Source: Skeletonema tropicum
Lineage: Eukaryota > Bacillariophyta > Thalassiosirophyceae > Thalassiosirales > Thalassiosiraceae
NCBI GenBank assembly: GCA_037178625.1
Contig: CM074142.1
Span: forward strand, 1,922,001 to 1,986,000
Reading direction: 5' to 3'
DNA length: 64,000 nt
A program made the translations under genes and the position numbers. Position 1 is the first letter of the stretch. Each line of letters starts with the position of its first letter. The notes beneath the pieces are model-generated. The model had not been told where the DNA came from, searched no databases, and saw only the letters and a program-made list of their open reading frames with translations. Shown piece by piece: positions 9,082 through 19,302 of this stretch.

Positions 9082-12000
9082 TTACGTCGTCGATTTCTCG
9101 AGTTCATTGAGGACTGCGTCTATTGTCGGCTGTCCCTCCTCACGATACAATACTACTCTATTTGCGTGTTCCTCGGCTTCATCAGCCACACGTTGCCGCT
9201 GAGGTGGCGGTAGTGGTGGGCCGAATTCATTGAAGTAGAACGATAAAGTTCGTTGACTTTTCTTCCGCTGTTCTGCTCGCATCTCGACCGCTTGCCTGCC
9301 TATCTTGAGGTGATGCACCCACATTCGCCTAGTAGCCAAATCCATATTGCTTATTTCGTCAATACTATGATTTGCCCACCGTTGGTGAAAGCCTGGCGGC
9401 ATCTCCTCTCGATGTTGACTGTACCATACCAATTGCTCTGCTAAATGTGCACTCTCTATTTGCTTGTCAAATGACTGAGTTCCATGAGCTAGTCTGTTTC
9501 GCTCATGCCACTGCGGTAGTGCAACTTCATACCAGATCAATTTTTGGAGTTGATAAAACTGCTGGTGGGCGTCCCCATGATGAGTACTCTCCAATGCTTG
9601 ATACCATTCTTTTACCAGATATCCTCTGAAGAAGTCATCCCACCCGAGGTCACGTTGTGCTTCCAGTGCTTCCTGGATCCTCGGGCATTCTGATGTGGTT
9701 CGAATCTCGCCTCCGTTTGCATATTGTTCTACCAAGTTTGCCACTCTGAGTAGTATTTTTCGTGATATTTTCCGGAGTCCTTTCTTCCGGAGTGCTGCTA
9801 TAATTGCAGCACGTTTCGCAGCCATATCCGGGTGGGAACATTGAAACACGTGTGCTATTGTTTCGTCATCACACTGCCGACAGTTCGGACACTGCGATAC
9901 TTGCGTTTCATGTTGCTTCACGTGATTCACTGGGAGGAGGCCATGCATTAGTTTGCAGGTAAATCGCTGCTGGCTAAGGGTACTTTTCCGTCTCACTTCC
10001 CCTATCGTCATCCAATACACATTGTCATATTGCTCGTCCGTCCATCCGTGTCTTCGCTTGATATATTTCCGGAGGATTGGTTCCCGACGCGCTTTGTTGA
10101 CGTGGCTTCGCATCCCAGCTGTGATCCACTTATTCCCTATTCGTAAAACTGCTTTTGATCCCTCATACGGCATCTGTAATATTTCTTGCTCAGGTGGTAG
10201 TTGGATGGGATTCTCAATGGCTGCTGCCGATGTTTCTCCCGCTAATTCGTCACACGCAATGTTGATCATAGCGTTGTCATCCAATCCATCCAAGTCTTTC
10301 TCTTTCCCCAATGCGCTTTCCGTGGTTTCTAATGAATCGCAGTCACTTTCGTCCGGTTCCGTCTTCTTTTTGGCCGTATCTTGGTGTCCTCGGACGTGCT
10401 GACTAATTACTCCAAATGGTAACTTCTGCCGTAGATGCTGTATTGCCATCAGAAGATCTCCTTCAGGTTGTATTGTGTCCCGTCCTGTCTTCATTGGCCG
10501 ATTACTCGTAATAGCACCTGACTCATTATCAAACCATTGAGTAATATCGTCGTCTGGCCCCAATTCTATGCCAAGATATTGTATGTGATACAGCGCTCGA
10601 TACAACCCTTCCAATTCAGCTCGGTACGAGTTTACTGAGCTGACGTTTGTCATCAAAAAACATGCCTTGACATACTCGTTTTGATTAGTTGGGATAATCC
10701 ATGCTGCCGCTGCCACATTGTGCACTCGAAGGACAGAACCATCACTACCTGTCTTCTTTGGCTTCATTTCCGTGCCTGGTAGGTGTGTATTTTCGGTCAC
10801 GTATCCCGGAGGCTTAGCTTCCTGCTGTTGCTGTTGTGCCATCTGATACGGACGGCGAGTCCATACACCCTCATCTACCTCTGTCATTTTCATCGGATAA
10901 CACTCTAGCGGTATAGCGTTGACGTCACATTCATATTTGTAGAACCCACTTTGCATTGGTTGCTCTGTTAGCTTCTGAATAAAGCTTTCACCAGTGGCTG
11001 TCTCTCCTCGTTTGTAGATCACCCCCTTACCTCGGTAGCAGTCATACCATGTGTTCCGTTTCACCGGAAACCACTTTCCAAGTGGTATGTCAAGTTCCAT
11101 TGAATTGGTGTGGTGGTGGCGACTATCCAGTCTATTGCAGAATGTTTCTCGTATACACCTACGAAACAAGGAGAACCACTTCTTCGGAGGGCATGGAATT
11201 TGCGGCCATCTCCAATCAGATCCCGCTACAAAATTGCCCCCCAGCGTTGTATTTCCGATATATTCTCCATTCTCAACCACTAGGTCTGCTAATGTGATCA
11301 CTCGCATATAGATACGGACTGCATTGACCTTTCTCAATATCGATGGCTTTATTTTCCGTCGAATAAATGCTTCCATAATTGATTGATCGCCTTCCCTCTG
11401 CAATGCTGGGATTGTGGCATCTTCCATCCATATCGTAGCATCTATCTCAGCTAATCGATTTTTCAAGCTCACTAGTAGTCCATTGTCCATATATGTCAGC
11501 CTTTCTTTGTACTCAAACAATGGTGTTATCAGGCCTGACTGCAGTTGCAATTCATCCAATGTGAAGAGAAAATCCTCCGCCAATGTCTTCCCATTTCTGA
11601 GCTGCTTGACAACATACTCTGACTGCAATTCAGTTTGCCTCGAATACATGTCTGGGATTTCCATCCCTCCTTGCTCCATAGGACCTCGAAGCACTGCGTC
11701 TGGTGAGTTCCTATTAAAGTGCATATATGGGAGGAAGTTGTTCCGTACGATTGTATCCATCTTTTTGCATTGTTTCTTACTGAAGGACGTCAAGTGAAGG
11801 ACGTAATCCAATGTTGGCATTAATCGTTGGTAGAGTAGTTGCTTCGTCTCACTTGCTGTCAAGAATCCCAAAGACGTAGACTTGGAAATTCTCCTCAATT
11901 TCTCCATGATGACCTCGTACTCTTGCTTCTGGTTCCCATCGGGGCACAAGTGGTATCCCAACCCTTTATTCGGTTGATTTGGTGACTTAAACTGTATCAC

Positions 12001-14139
12001 TGACTTGGCACCTTTATGATCCTCCAAGAGGATTGTTTCATCTATTGCCATGATTGGTTTTAGTTCCCCTCGTACCACTTGCCACGCTAATGCCTGCCAC
12101 GCACATTTGTGGTAGGCAAGTGATTGGCCTGAATATCGTACGACCTCATTCCACATCGTAGAGCTCAATTTCATCCTTTCGATCAGTTCATCCAGCGGTC
12201 GTTCACTGTCGTAATCTGCAGAGACATTTCCGTCATTATCATCAACGTAGCTTACGTTATGACGCTTCATCATCCGTTCCCCGAAACAACCATGTAATTC
12301 CAGTCCCGGTGCCAATTCTGCGTGCGTTTTCAGGATCCCACTACTACATGCCGTGAACAGCGCCGGATTGTCTGCTTTTCCTTGGATCTCTCCTGAAATC
12401 TGATAATCCCCTGGTTCTTCTGAGTATATATCATTCGATACCCCGAGCCCAGTTCTCACATTGCGTTTCATTCCGCGTAGTGCTTCCGCTCTTGCTCTCA
12501 GGATCCCGTCACTGAAGTTCCTTTTCGCCATTTCTATGTTCGACAATGACGGCTGCATTCGATCATAGCACGCTATACAGTCATAATACAGCATGCCTAT
12601 TGTTGATTTCTTTGCTCGTGCCGCTTCGAATGTCAACAATTTGATCATAGCTGCATCAATTGAGTTTCTATCTTTCCGAGATCCCCACTGTTCGTCTGAC
12701 AGCTCCCCGGTAGACTCCATCTTTTTTGAAAACTCTCTTGCAAAAAATTTTAGTGCCGTGTTGAAATCAGCCTCTAATAACCCTATGATTCGGAGTTGGT
12801 TTATCTGCCGGTTACCTTTTTTCTTTTCCAGCATTACATCCGTCATACTCTTCCATCGTTCAGGGGCGAAACCATATATAAACGGCAGGCTGATCATTAT
12901 CGACAACCAATCTGCAAACTCATTGTCAGCTACCATAGCTTTCCACACCGTATAATGTAGGTCTCCATTAGAAGCAGTCTTTTCTTTGGCTTTTCGGAAT
13001 GCCTCTTGCAGTTGAGCAGAAGTTATTGAGCCCACGGTTTCCTCCATTGCTACTTCTTTTTCTGTTTGTTTGAGTTGACTCATCCACGCTGCTAGAGTAT
13101 CACTAATCTCCATTTCTTCGTTCGTGGTTGGGTCTACCACTCGATAGTTTCCTTCGAGTATTTGCTTCACCTCCTCAGTTCCCTCCGCACTTATCAATTG
13201 CTGTACTGGGGGTTGAGTCGATGGCCCCCCTTCCATTGCTACCTGTTGCAAATGCCGTTTGTTCCGTTGTAGTATTCTACCTTCGATAGCCGTTTGGGAT
13301 GTAATTGCCTCCCATTGGAACGGTGATTTGTCAATTATCTCATCTACCTTCAGTGTCCCATTTTCTCGGACAATTACTTTGACGGGATATGCATTCTTAT
13401 CCGGTACCTTCAATGAATGGTGGGCATAGAATTCTTTTTCCATGATTGGTTTTCCTTGAGACGTTTGTTGCATGACTGCATGCGTTTCAAATACTCCTTT
13501 ATCATAATGGTACAATTCCTCCATATCTTCAGAGTACATCCACTCATGGCTCGGGACGTCTATGCGATCAAGTCCAACACGTTGCCCTTTTGTGAGGAGA
13601 CTAAGTTTCCGATTCGTTGATGCTGCTCTTGTCGTTCGTATCATTGCGTTCATTTTTGCTTCCCAATCTCCGCCATCTTTTCTTGCCGATGATTGGGCTT
13701 GAACTTCGAGCCATCCAATCCTCTTTTCTGCACAGTCCTTCTGGATTTCCCATAGCTCTTTACGAGCTTCCCTGACCTTTACTTTCAACTCTTTAACTGT
13801 CATCTGCTCGTAATTACTCGTCAGATCATATTCAAGTCTTGCTGCAATTTTGGTCAGTCCTACACTTGGGGGTGCTCGCCTACGCTGGCAGTCCAACATT
13901 GCTTTATACAACAGTACTTTCTGCCCTGCCAACGTCAGTTCCGGACTGCGAAAGTACCCATATCGGCGACGTGATGTCTTTTTCAGAGTTGCCCTGATGA
14001 TATCAGTATATTCCTTATCCAATGCGTTATATGCACGCTTCGCCTCCGTCGTACATCCTTCCTCATGGAACTTCGCAACTAGGATGGGAACTTTAAGTTG
14101 AATGTTCTTGTCCTCCATTCCTTTTCTTAGCTCGTCCAT
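9082..14139 (-). CDS. LINE reverse transcriptase/RNase H polyprotein
   Basis: About 1685 codons from the first ATG at 14139; the frame stays open further upstream and overlaps the endonuclease ORF. In order: a helical N-terminal region; an RT domain (about residues 440-760) with LYYDCIACYDRM, GKADNPALFTACSSG and the catalytic SYVDDNDG at about residue 631; an RNase H domain (about 1130-1260) with GSDGS, SYRAELEGL, WFDNES and VRGHQDT supplying the acidic D-E-D residues; a zinc finger near 1410-1435 (CPNCRQCDDETIAHVFQCSH); and a C-terminal helical region. It copies the element RNA at a nicked target. Because no start is seen in good context and the frame continues upstream, expression by reinitiation or frameshifting from the endonuclease ORF is likely (inference). 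Confidence 0.92.
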   Translation of the reverse strand: MDELRKGMEDKNIQLKVPILVAKFHEEGCTTEAKRAYNALDKEYTDIIRATLKKTSRRRYGYFRSPELTLAGQKVLLYKAMLDCQRRRAPPSVGLTKIAARLEYDLTSNYEQMTVKELKVKVREARKELWEIQKDCAEKRIGWLEVQAQSSARKDGGDWEAKMNAMIRTTRAASTNRKLSLLTKGQRVGLDRIDVPSHEWMYSEDMEELYHYDKGVFETHAVMQQTSQGKPIMEKEFYAHHSLKVPDKNAYPVKVIVRENGTLKVDEIIDKSPFQWEAITSQTAIEGRILQRNKRHLQQVAMEGGPSTQPPVQQLISAEGTEEVKQILEGNYRVVDPTTNEEMEISDTLAAWMSQLKQTEKEVAMEETVGSITSAQLQEAFRKAKEKTASNGDLHYTVWKAMVADNEFADWLSIMISLPFIYGFAPERWKSMTDVMLEKKKGNRQINQLRIIGLLEADFNTALKFFAREFSKKMESTGELSDEQWGSRKDRNSIDAAMIKLLTFEAARAKKSTIGMLYYDCIACYDRMQPSLSNIEMAKRNFSDGILRARAEALRGMKRNVRTGLGVSNDIYSEEPGDYQISGEIQGKADNPALFTACSSGILKTHAELAPGLELHGCFGERMMKRHNVSYVDDNDGNVSADYDSERPLDELIERMKLSSTMWNEVVRYSGQSLAYHKCAWQALAWQVVRGELKPIMAIDETILLEDHKGAKSVIQFKSPNQPNKGLGYHLCPDGNQKQEYEVIMEKLRRISKSTSLGFLTASETKQLLYQRLMPTLDYVLHLTSFSKKQCKKMDTIVRNNFLPYMHFNRNSPDAVLRGPMEQGGMEIPDMYSRQTELQSEYVVKQLRNGKTLAEDFLFTLDELQLQSGLITPLFEYKERLTYMDNGLLVSLKNRLAEIDATIWMEDATIPALQREGDQSIMEAFIRRKIKPSILRKVNAVRIYMRVITLADLVVENGEYIGNTTLGGNFVAGSDWRWPQIPCPPKKWFSLFRRCIRETFCNRLDSRHHHTNSMELDIPLGKWFPVKRNTWYDCYRGKGVIYKRGETATGESFIQKLTEQPMQSGFYKYECDVNAIPLECYPMKMTEVDEGVWTRRPYQMAQQQQQEAKPPGYVTENTHLPGTEMKPKKTGSDGSVLRVHNVAAAAWIIPTNQNEYVKACFLMTNVSSVNSYRAELEGLYRALYHIQYLGIELGPDDDITQWFDNESGAITSNRPMKTGRDTIQPEGDLLMAIQHLRQKLPFGVISQHVRGHQDTAKKKTEPDESDCDSLETTESALGKEKDLDGLDDNAMINIACDELAGETSAAAIENPIQLPPEQEILQMPYEGSKAVLRIGNKWITAGMRSHVNKARREPILRKYIKRRHGWTDEQYDNVYWMTIGEVRRKSTLSQQRFTCKLMHGLLPVNHVKQHETQVSQCPNCRQCDDETIAHVFQCSHPDMAAKRAAIIAALRKKGLRKISRKILLRVANLVEQYANGGEIRTTSECPRIQEALEAQRDLGWDDFFRGYLVKEWYQALESTHHGDAHQQFYQLQKLIWYEVALPQWHERNRLAHGTQSFDKQIESAHLAEQLVWYSQHREEMPPGFHQRWANHSIDEISNMDLATRRMWVHHLKIGRQAVEMRAEQRKKSQRTLSFYFNEFGPPLPPPQRQRVADEAEEHANRVVLYREEGQPTIDAVLNELEKSTT

Positions 14140-15125
14140 AAACTTCTCCACCTTATCTTCTTGATGTAGGGTGAATTGCCTATTGATTGCATTTGGGGGC
14201 GATTTATAAGGCCCCTGAACAACAATTTCTCATCAAAGTCAACCCACGCCATTGAATGATCGGAGTGCACAGCCTCATGAGACCCGAGATACCCAATATG
14301 TCGTACCGCATGCTGAAGGCCTGCATCCATGAGGATGTAATCAAGTCTTTTCGTTCCTCTATTGTAAGTCCGTGGCATTTCCTCGAACTTCCTATAGAAT
14401 GGGTCCTCCAGAACTGCATTTTGTTGAAACTCTCTAAACTCCTTATCCGAGAATGTACTTCCATTTGCATCCATCATTACTATTGGTCTATATCCCTTCG
14501 ATCTTTTCTCTTCAATCAGCTTGGTGAGGTCGTTGAGGATTTGCTTCCTCGGCCGAGGGTTCACTACTCCATCTTTCATCATTGCAGACTGTTGATGAGT
14601 GTATGCTGTATTTGGCCCTGCATTTGAGGATTGACATACTCTATACGCCGTTATGACAACTATCCCTTCATCCCGGCTTCCTTGGAGAATATGCCACGCA
14701 AATCTTCCATACTTGTCAGACCCTTGATGCCGAACTCGTCCCGTCACGTGGCCTGTAATAGTTTGTACTACAATTTGTAGGACTCCTCCTGGCTGATATT
14801 TGATTCGATGGTCTATTGGTGGCAATGACGCATACTGAGTGTTAGCCATATTCTGAAACATTCGTCTCATATTCATATCAAAAATTCCTTTATTATTCGA
14901 TGTCCATGGGCGGTTCGTTTCTACGTATCCGCATATATCAATCCCAAGGTCATGGACTACCTCTATCTCGTTTGGTAGAGTATTGGTCCTCAGGACTTTG
15001 ATGGAGTTAATATTTTGAAACCCGAATCTTACTACTCCATCTTCATTTTGTCTAAGTTGTATTGTGTCTCCACTCGCTTCTAAATTTTGCACTGGTCGTA
15101 TTACGTCTTGAGTTCCTCTACTCAT
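14127..15125 (-). CDS. LINE apurinic/apyrimidinic-type endonuclease
   Basis: 332 codons. The exonuclease-endonuclease-phosphatase fold is recognised by ordered motifs: FGFQNINS near residue 35, GYVETN (catalytic Glu) near 66, ITAYR, PIVMMDANG (Asp/Asn), YNRGTKRLDYIL and HSDHSMAWVD (Ser-Asp-His) near 290. It would nick target DNA to prime reverse transcription. The start codon overlaps the stop of the gag-like ORF in ATGAGTAG, an arrangement typical of termination-reinitiation. Its C-terminal tail overlaps the RT frame by at least 13 bp. In most related elements this domain is fused to RT in one ORF. Confidence 0.9.
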   Translation of the reverse strand: MSRGTQDVIRPVQNLEASGDTIQLRQNEDGVVRFGFQNINSIKVLRTNTLPNEIEVVHDLGIDICGYVETNRPWTSNNKGIFDMNMRRMFQNMANTQYASLPPIDHRIKYQPGGVLQIVVQTITGHVTGRVRHQGSDKYGRFAWHILQGSRDEGIVVITAYRVCQSSNAGPNTAYTHQQSAMMKDGVVNPRPRKQILNDLTKLIEEKRSKGYRPIVMMDANGSTFSDKEFREFQQNAVLEDPFYRKFEEMPRTYNRGTKRLDYILMDAGLQHAVRHIGYLGSHEAVHSDHSMAWVDFDEKLLFRGLINRPQMQSIGNSPYIKKIRWRSLWTS

Positions 15126-16719
15126 CTCGTTTGTTTGGATCTTCTAACTTTGATCGATCAGTGCGTGAATTGATAGGTGCGGTGGTTCCATTTCTTAGAC
15201 TTTCTGGTGGTGGTTTCGCCGAATTGTGAGGGCCTCCTTCGGTTCCTTTATCCGGCGATAAGCAGGAGACTCGTTCGGGTTCGTGTCTTCTGCTCGATAT
15301 TGATTGGCCTCGTCTCCGTCCACGAGGGCTTTGTTGTATCATCCCATTCTCCTCCGTATAACTCTCATCAGAGTCTGAATTTGAGCTAGAGTCCGTTTCT
15401 GATTCCTCGTCAGACGAATAAGGGTTGGCTTCTACACATTCCTCGCATCTTGCTCGACTCGATACGCTGATGCATCTGACATGGAATCGCTTCCCACTTC
15501 CGGGATAGAATCTCTGCACCCATTCTTTTATGACTTCGTCCAGTTCCTCCCCGTCAATACTCTCTCGATTGATGAGGTCATTCACGGTTTCTTTGCAAAG
15601 TAGCTCAGTAGTTTGTCCAATCGTATCATTTTTCTTTTGCTGTTCGATCTCGTCGGCATGAGCCTTTGTTTCATCGAACCCATCTCTATCATTGATAATC
15701 TTGAGCAAACTTTTCGTGGATAAAGTACTTAGGTATTGGAACACTGTCTCTGAATCTTTTACGTCATCCGGGTGAAATGCATCTGTCCTCTCCAATATGC
15801 TAGTGGTTGCCATACTCACTAAGACATGATTCTGATCGGTTTTGTTCAGTTTTTCCACGCACTTTTTCGTCATCTTCCCCTGGTCGGCTAAGTCCCTCTG
15901 GAAGACTCGACACATCTTCACGTCGTGACCAGAAAACTTTTTCTGGTCAGGCTTGATTCCAGTGTCTTGCTGTTGCGCCTCTTCTACTGGTCCACTATCA
16001 CCCTTCTGTTGATTTCGTGGTTTTGTTGTATTATCCTTCCACTTAATCGATTTTTCTTCAGTCATCGTATCATCCTGCTTCGGTGTGTTCACCTTTTTCT
16101 TGGAGTTTTTCTTTCTCTCAGAAATCTCCTTCTGTCCGCTTTGTTGATGATTCGATTGTTGTTCTTTCCCTTTTCTTTCCTTCTTACCCTCCTTTGTTTT
16201 CACTACTTCGACTTCGACTTTTTCTTCCTCATCCTCTTCCTCACTCAACACTTCATACCTATTCTTGTTGCCATCCGGTTTACTCCCTTCTTTTTCGGTT
16301 TGCTTTTGCACTTGACATCCTTTCTTCTGCGGGGAAGGGACTGTCCATACTGGTGCTTCCGTGCCCGCCTCCTCGATCACATTTTTGACGTCTTCCGACT
16401 TTTCAAACTTCATTAGAATAGGAGTGATTGTCAACCTTTTGGTTCCAGTCTTCACCACTTCATTCCAACTTTTCGGTTTTGCCTCCGCCTTGGGGGTAAC
16501 GAGATTTCCAGTTTCTTCACGTCGTGCTTTACTGGTTCCACGCCTCTCCTTCCCGCTGGAGCGTCCACCCCCTCGTCCTCCTCCTCTTCCTCCTCGTCCA
16601 CCTCTACCACCATCACGTCGTTTTTCCGATGGGTGGTTTTGGCGACGACCGTTTTCAGAGTTTTTGTTCGGTTGATTGGGTTGCTTTCGGTCCATTTTGT
16701 TGGGGTTTTTTGGGCTCAA
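15118..16719 (-). CDS. LINE ORF1, gag-like basic protein
   Basis: 533 codons from ATG at 16719. The first about 60 residues are Asn/Lys/Arg-rich with an RGG-type tract (GGRGGRGGRGGGRGGGR), suited to RNA binding. A Lys/Glu-rich disordered middle follows. A predicted helical block (about 290-400) contains KKCVEKLNKTD and STKSLLKII. The C-terminal part has CISVSSRARCEEC and a Ser/Asp/Glu-rich tail. No CCHC knuckle was seen. By position and composition it is the nucleic-acid-binding ORF1 of the LINE. Confidence 0.8.
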   Translation of the reverse strand: MSPKNPNKMDRKQPNQPNKNSENGRRQNHPSEKRRDGGRGGRGGRGGGRGGGRSSGKERRGTSKARREETGNLVTPKAEAKPKSWNEVVKTGTKRLTITPILMKFEKSEDVKNVIEEAGTEAPVWTVPSPQKKGCQVQKQTEKEGSKPDGNKNRYEVLSEEEDEEEKVEVEVVKTKEGKKERKGKEQQSNHQQSGQKEISERKKNSKKKVNTPKQDDTMTEEKSIKWKDNTTKPRNQQKGDSGPVEEAQQQDTGIKPDQKKFSGHDVKMCRVFQRDLADQGKMTKKCVEKLNKTDQNHVLVSMATTSILERTDAFHPDDVKDSETVFQYLSTLSTKSLLKIINDRDGFDETKAHADEIEQQKKNDTIGQTTELLCKETVNDLINRESIDGEELDEVIKEWVQRFYPGSGKRFHVRCISVSSRARCEECVEANPYSSDEESETDSSSNSDSDESYTEENGMIQQSPRGRRRGQSISSRRHEPERVSCLSPDKGTEGGPHNSAKPPPESLRNGTTAPINSRTDRSKLEDPNKRDE

Positions 16720-16916
16720 GTTCTATTATTATAGGTTGTTTACCTACTTCAGTTAGTTATCTTAACAAGTGCTGTCACTCGATCTCTCCTAGTTAGTCTG
16801 CTTCCTCCTCGACCGTTGTCTTTTGGAGCCCTGTAGAGACCTACGTAGGAATTAGTACATTCTTGCCATTTTTGTCTATCTTGTAGGCTGTGATTGGTGA
16901 TGATTCGAATTCGAAA

Positions 16917-16935
16917 AAGTGATGGCACGGCACTT
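16917..16935. repeat. Target-site duplication, right copy
   Basis: Exact copy of the 19-bp sequence at 8867-8885. It marks the 5' end of the LINE. Removing the element and one copy rejoins the two halves of the host exon in one frame (minus-strand codons ...Q-V-P-C-H-H-L-A-F...). Confidence 0.9.
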
Positions 16936-17056
16936 GCCGAATCAAGATATCTTGCTGATGATGTGGAACAAGTCCAGAGACTTGTGTAAAGGCAGAACAT
17001 GTCGCTGCTGCTAGAAGCCAAAACATGTTCATCGATGCCGTATCCTGATCGCTCAA
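16936..17056 (-). pseudogene. 5' part of split membrane-protein gene, with leader
   Basis: The minus-strand ATG at 17056 begins MSDQDTASMNMFWLLAAATC followed by SAFTQVSGLVPHH. This has a short N-region, a hydrophobic core (MFWLLAAATC) and a SAF-like motif, resembling the ASAFAP-type cleavage motif of diatom bipartite plastid targeting. The frame runs through the 19-bp target duplication and continues, without the LINE, at 8866 (AFRPIKQQKS...). As assembled it is cut off after about 47 codons plus LINE-derived sequence. A truncated LINE copy lies directly upstream (17231-18045), so its promoter has also been disturbed. Confidence 0.7.
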
Positions 17057-17230
17057 GAGTAGATTCTACTAAAGAAGGATCTGCTATCAATACTATTCAT
17101 CTCCGTTGTCATCATAAATAGTTGTAAGTTTTGATTGATGTATTTAATGTCTCCCGCCATTTAATTGTTTTCTCGTTCTCGAGACGCATGCATGCACGCA
17201 CATACACCACACAACTCACAACCACATAAC

Positions 17231-18045
17231 CGTCGTACGATTTCTCGAGTTCATTGAGGACTGCGTCTATTATCGGCTGTCCCTCCTCACGATACAATAC
17301 TACTCTATTTGCGTGTTCCTCGGCTTCATCAGCCACACGTTGCCGCTGAGGTGGCGGTAATGGTGGGCCAAATTCATTGAAGTAGAACGATAAAGTTCGT
17401 TGACTTTTCTTCCGCTGTTCTGCTCGCATCTCGACCGCTTGCCTGCCTATCTTGAGGTGATGCACCCACATTCGCCTAGTAGCCAAATCCATATTGCTTA
17501 TTTCGTCAATACTATGATTTGCCCACCGTTGGTGAAAGCCTGGCGGCATCTCCTCTCGATGTTGACTGTACCATACCAATTGCTCTGCTAAATGTGCACT
17601 CTCTATTTGCTTGTCAAATGACTGAGTTCCATGAGCTAGTCTGTTTCGCTCATGCCACTGCGGTAGTGCAACTTCATACCAGATCAATTTTTGGAGTTGA
17701 TAAAACTGCTGGTGGGCGTCCCCATGATGAGTACTCTCCAATGCTTGATACCATTCTTTTACCAGATATCCTCTGAAGAAGTCATCCCACCCGAGGTCAC
17801 GTTGTGCTTCCAGTGCTTCCTGGATCCTCGGGTCTTCTGATGTGGTTCGAATCTCGCCCCCGTTTGCATATTGTTCTACCAAGTTTGCCACTCTGAGTAG
17901 TATTTTTCGTGATATTTTCCGGAGTCCTTTCTTCCGGAGTGCTGCTATAATTGCAGCACGTTTCGCAGCCATATCCGGGTGGGAACATTGAAACACGTGT
18001 GCTATTGTTTCGTCATCACACTGCCGACAGTTCGGACACTGCGAT
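17231..18045 (-). mobile_element. 5'-truncated second LINE copy
   Basis: Positions about 17240-18045 match 9093-9898 of the full-length element almost base for base, covering the zinc finger and C-terminal region of the RT protein; only a few substitutions are visible. The match stops near the ORF stop at the left, where the two copies diverge. The 5' truncation point (gcgat at 18041-18045) is fused directly to AOX coding sequence at 18046. I found no target duplication, so the junction may be a recombination breakpoint rather than a simple insertion. The LINE frame now reads 46 codons past the old stop region. Confidence 0.85.
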
Positions 18046-18891
18046 CATCCGCTTGGGATTGGGACTTGTGCTAGTGAATATATGTTCTCCAAGACTCATG
18101 GAAAGTATACTCCTGAACAACTTAATGTTGAACTGACACATGTCCCACCTGTCACCAAAATGGACCATGGTGCACTGTTTGCAGTCAGATGCTTCCGATT
18201 TGGATTTGATCAAGCTACCGGTTGGAATCGGGGTAGTATGACCACCAACAAAATTCTCAACCGAGCCATCTTTTTGGAGACAGTGGCAGCCATTCCCGGA
18301 ATGGTGGCAGCGATCATTCGTCACTTTCGTAGTTTGAGAAACATGACGAGAGATGGGGGAATGTTGAACATGTTCCTGGAGGAGGCGAATAATGAACGTA
18401 TGCATTTGTTGACATTTATCCGATTGAAGGATCCTGGAATGATCTTTCGGGCAGCAGTGATTGGAGCGCAGGGAGTGTTTGCTACTGGGTTTGGATTGGC
18501 GTATGTGGCCTCTCCGGCATTTTGTCATCGATTCGTTGGATATATTGAAGAGGAGGCGGTTATAACCTACACTAAGATTATCAAGGCGATTGAGGAAGCT
18601 GAGGAAGGATCCGAGTTGGCACAGTGGAGGACTCAGGATGCACCCAAGATTGCCAAGGGGTATTGGCATCTTGGGGAGAAGGGGACTGTGTTGGATGTGA
18701 TGAGGGCAGTGCGTGCGGATGAGGCAGAACATCGAGATGTGAATCATGCTGTTAGTGGTGTTGCGGAGGATACGGTGAATCCTCTCTATGATCCAAGAGA
18801 GAGATTGGATAGCATGTTGACCAAGTATGTGAAGGATATTATGGAGAGGGAGCAGCAAGAGAAGGGGGTTGATAAGAAAGTTGTTGCCTGA
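18046..18891 (+). pseudogene. AOX: AOX-B left copy, lacking N-terminus and EF-hand
   Basis: Equivalent to residues 208-487 of the complete AOX-B at 34486-35949. The first usable ATG is 18082, which gives a 269-residue oxidase domain without the targeting leader or EF-hand. All di-iron motifs remain (LETVAAIPG, NERMHL, IEEEA, RADEAEHRDVNH). The upstream sequence, including the TGACGTCA element, has been replaced by LINE sequence. It would encode the catalytic core but is unlikely to reach mitochondria or be regulated normally, so it is best treated as a pseudogene unless transcribed. Confidence 0.85.
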
Positions 18892-19302
18892 AGTGCAAGT
18901 GCTCGTGAATTTTGATACATATGAAACTTAATGCATATAATCTATGAGACGATATGTTGAAGTGATGCTCTAGAAAGTTTTGATGGAGTTTATCTGTGCT
19001 AAATGATGGGCATGCTGTGACTCTTCCTTTATGGCAAACGACACTGAGTTTTGGCTAAAGTTCGAAGCGATTCTTATCCTCTCAGGTCATCAAAGTCCAC
19101 TTGGTTGAGGTCACCTATTTGCCAGCTAATACTGTGCTGATGAATTGCTTGGAAGAGATCAGCCAGTTGTTCATTTAAGGAGGTAGGCGTTCTGTTTACT
19201 CTAGAATTCAAATTAAGTATAGTGGAATCTTGATTCTACGGAGATACCATCCCATAGACATAGACTTTATTCATTCCCCCCTCTGCATTGACAAGGAAAC
19301 AG
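18892..19302. other. AOX 3' flank and remnant of LRR gene 3' end
   Basis: There is no gene of its own. The AOX downstream sequence is followed, from about 19150, by a block related to 36530-36770, where an LRR_5 gene ends on the minus strand. The antisense of that LRR C-terminus (minus frame IQNVLPFLELPPHDFE) continues to about 19417, overlapping the start of the next gene. Confidence 0.6.

Larger units (their letters stand above)
8886..16916 (-). mobile_element. Full-length non-LTR retrotransposon, about 8.03 kb
   Basis: On the minus strand the order is a 5' UTR of about 197 nt, a gag-like ORF (16719-15118), an AP-endonuclease ORF (15125-14127), an RT/RNase H ORF (about 14139-9082) and a 3' UTR of about 196 nt ending in an ATT microsatellite. 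A perfect 19-bp target-site duplication flanks it and all three ORFs are intact, so the insertion looks recent and possibly active. The APE-type endonuclease plus RNase H combination points to the Jockey/I superfamily in the broad sense; the clade needs a tree. Unusually, endonuclease and RT are in separate overlapping frames. It inserted into exon 1 of the gene at 7713-8866/16936-17056. Confidence 0.93.

Noticed and set aside
17112..17240. Read-through tail of the truncated LINE as a new protein end
   Set aside because: The 46 extra codons past the old stop region are flank sequence without motifs.
18016..18858. 280-codon minus-strand frame opposite AOX-B (mirrored opposite the other AOX copies)
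   Set aside because: Composition (His/Pro/Ile-rich) and position show it is the antisense of the oxidase codons.
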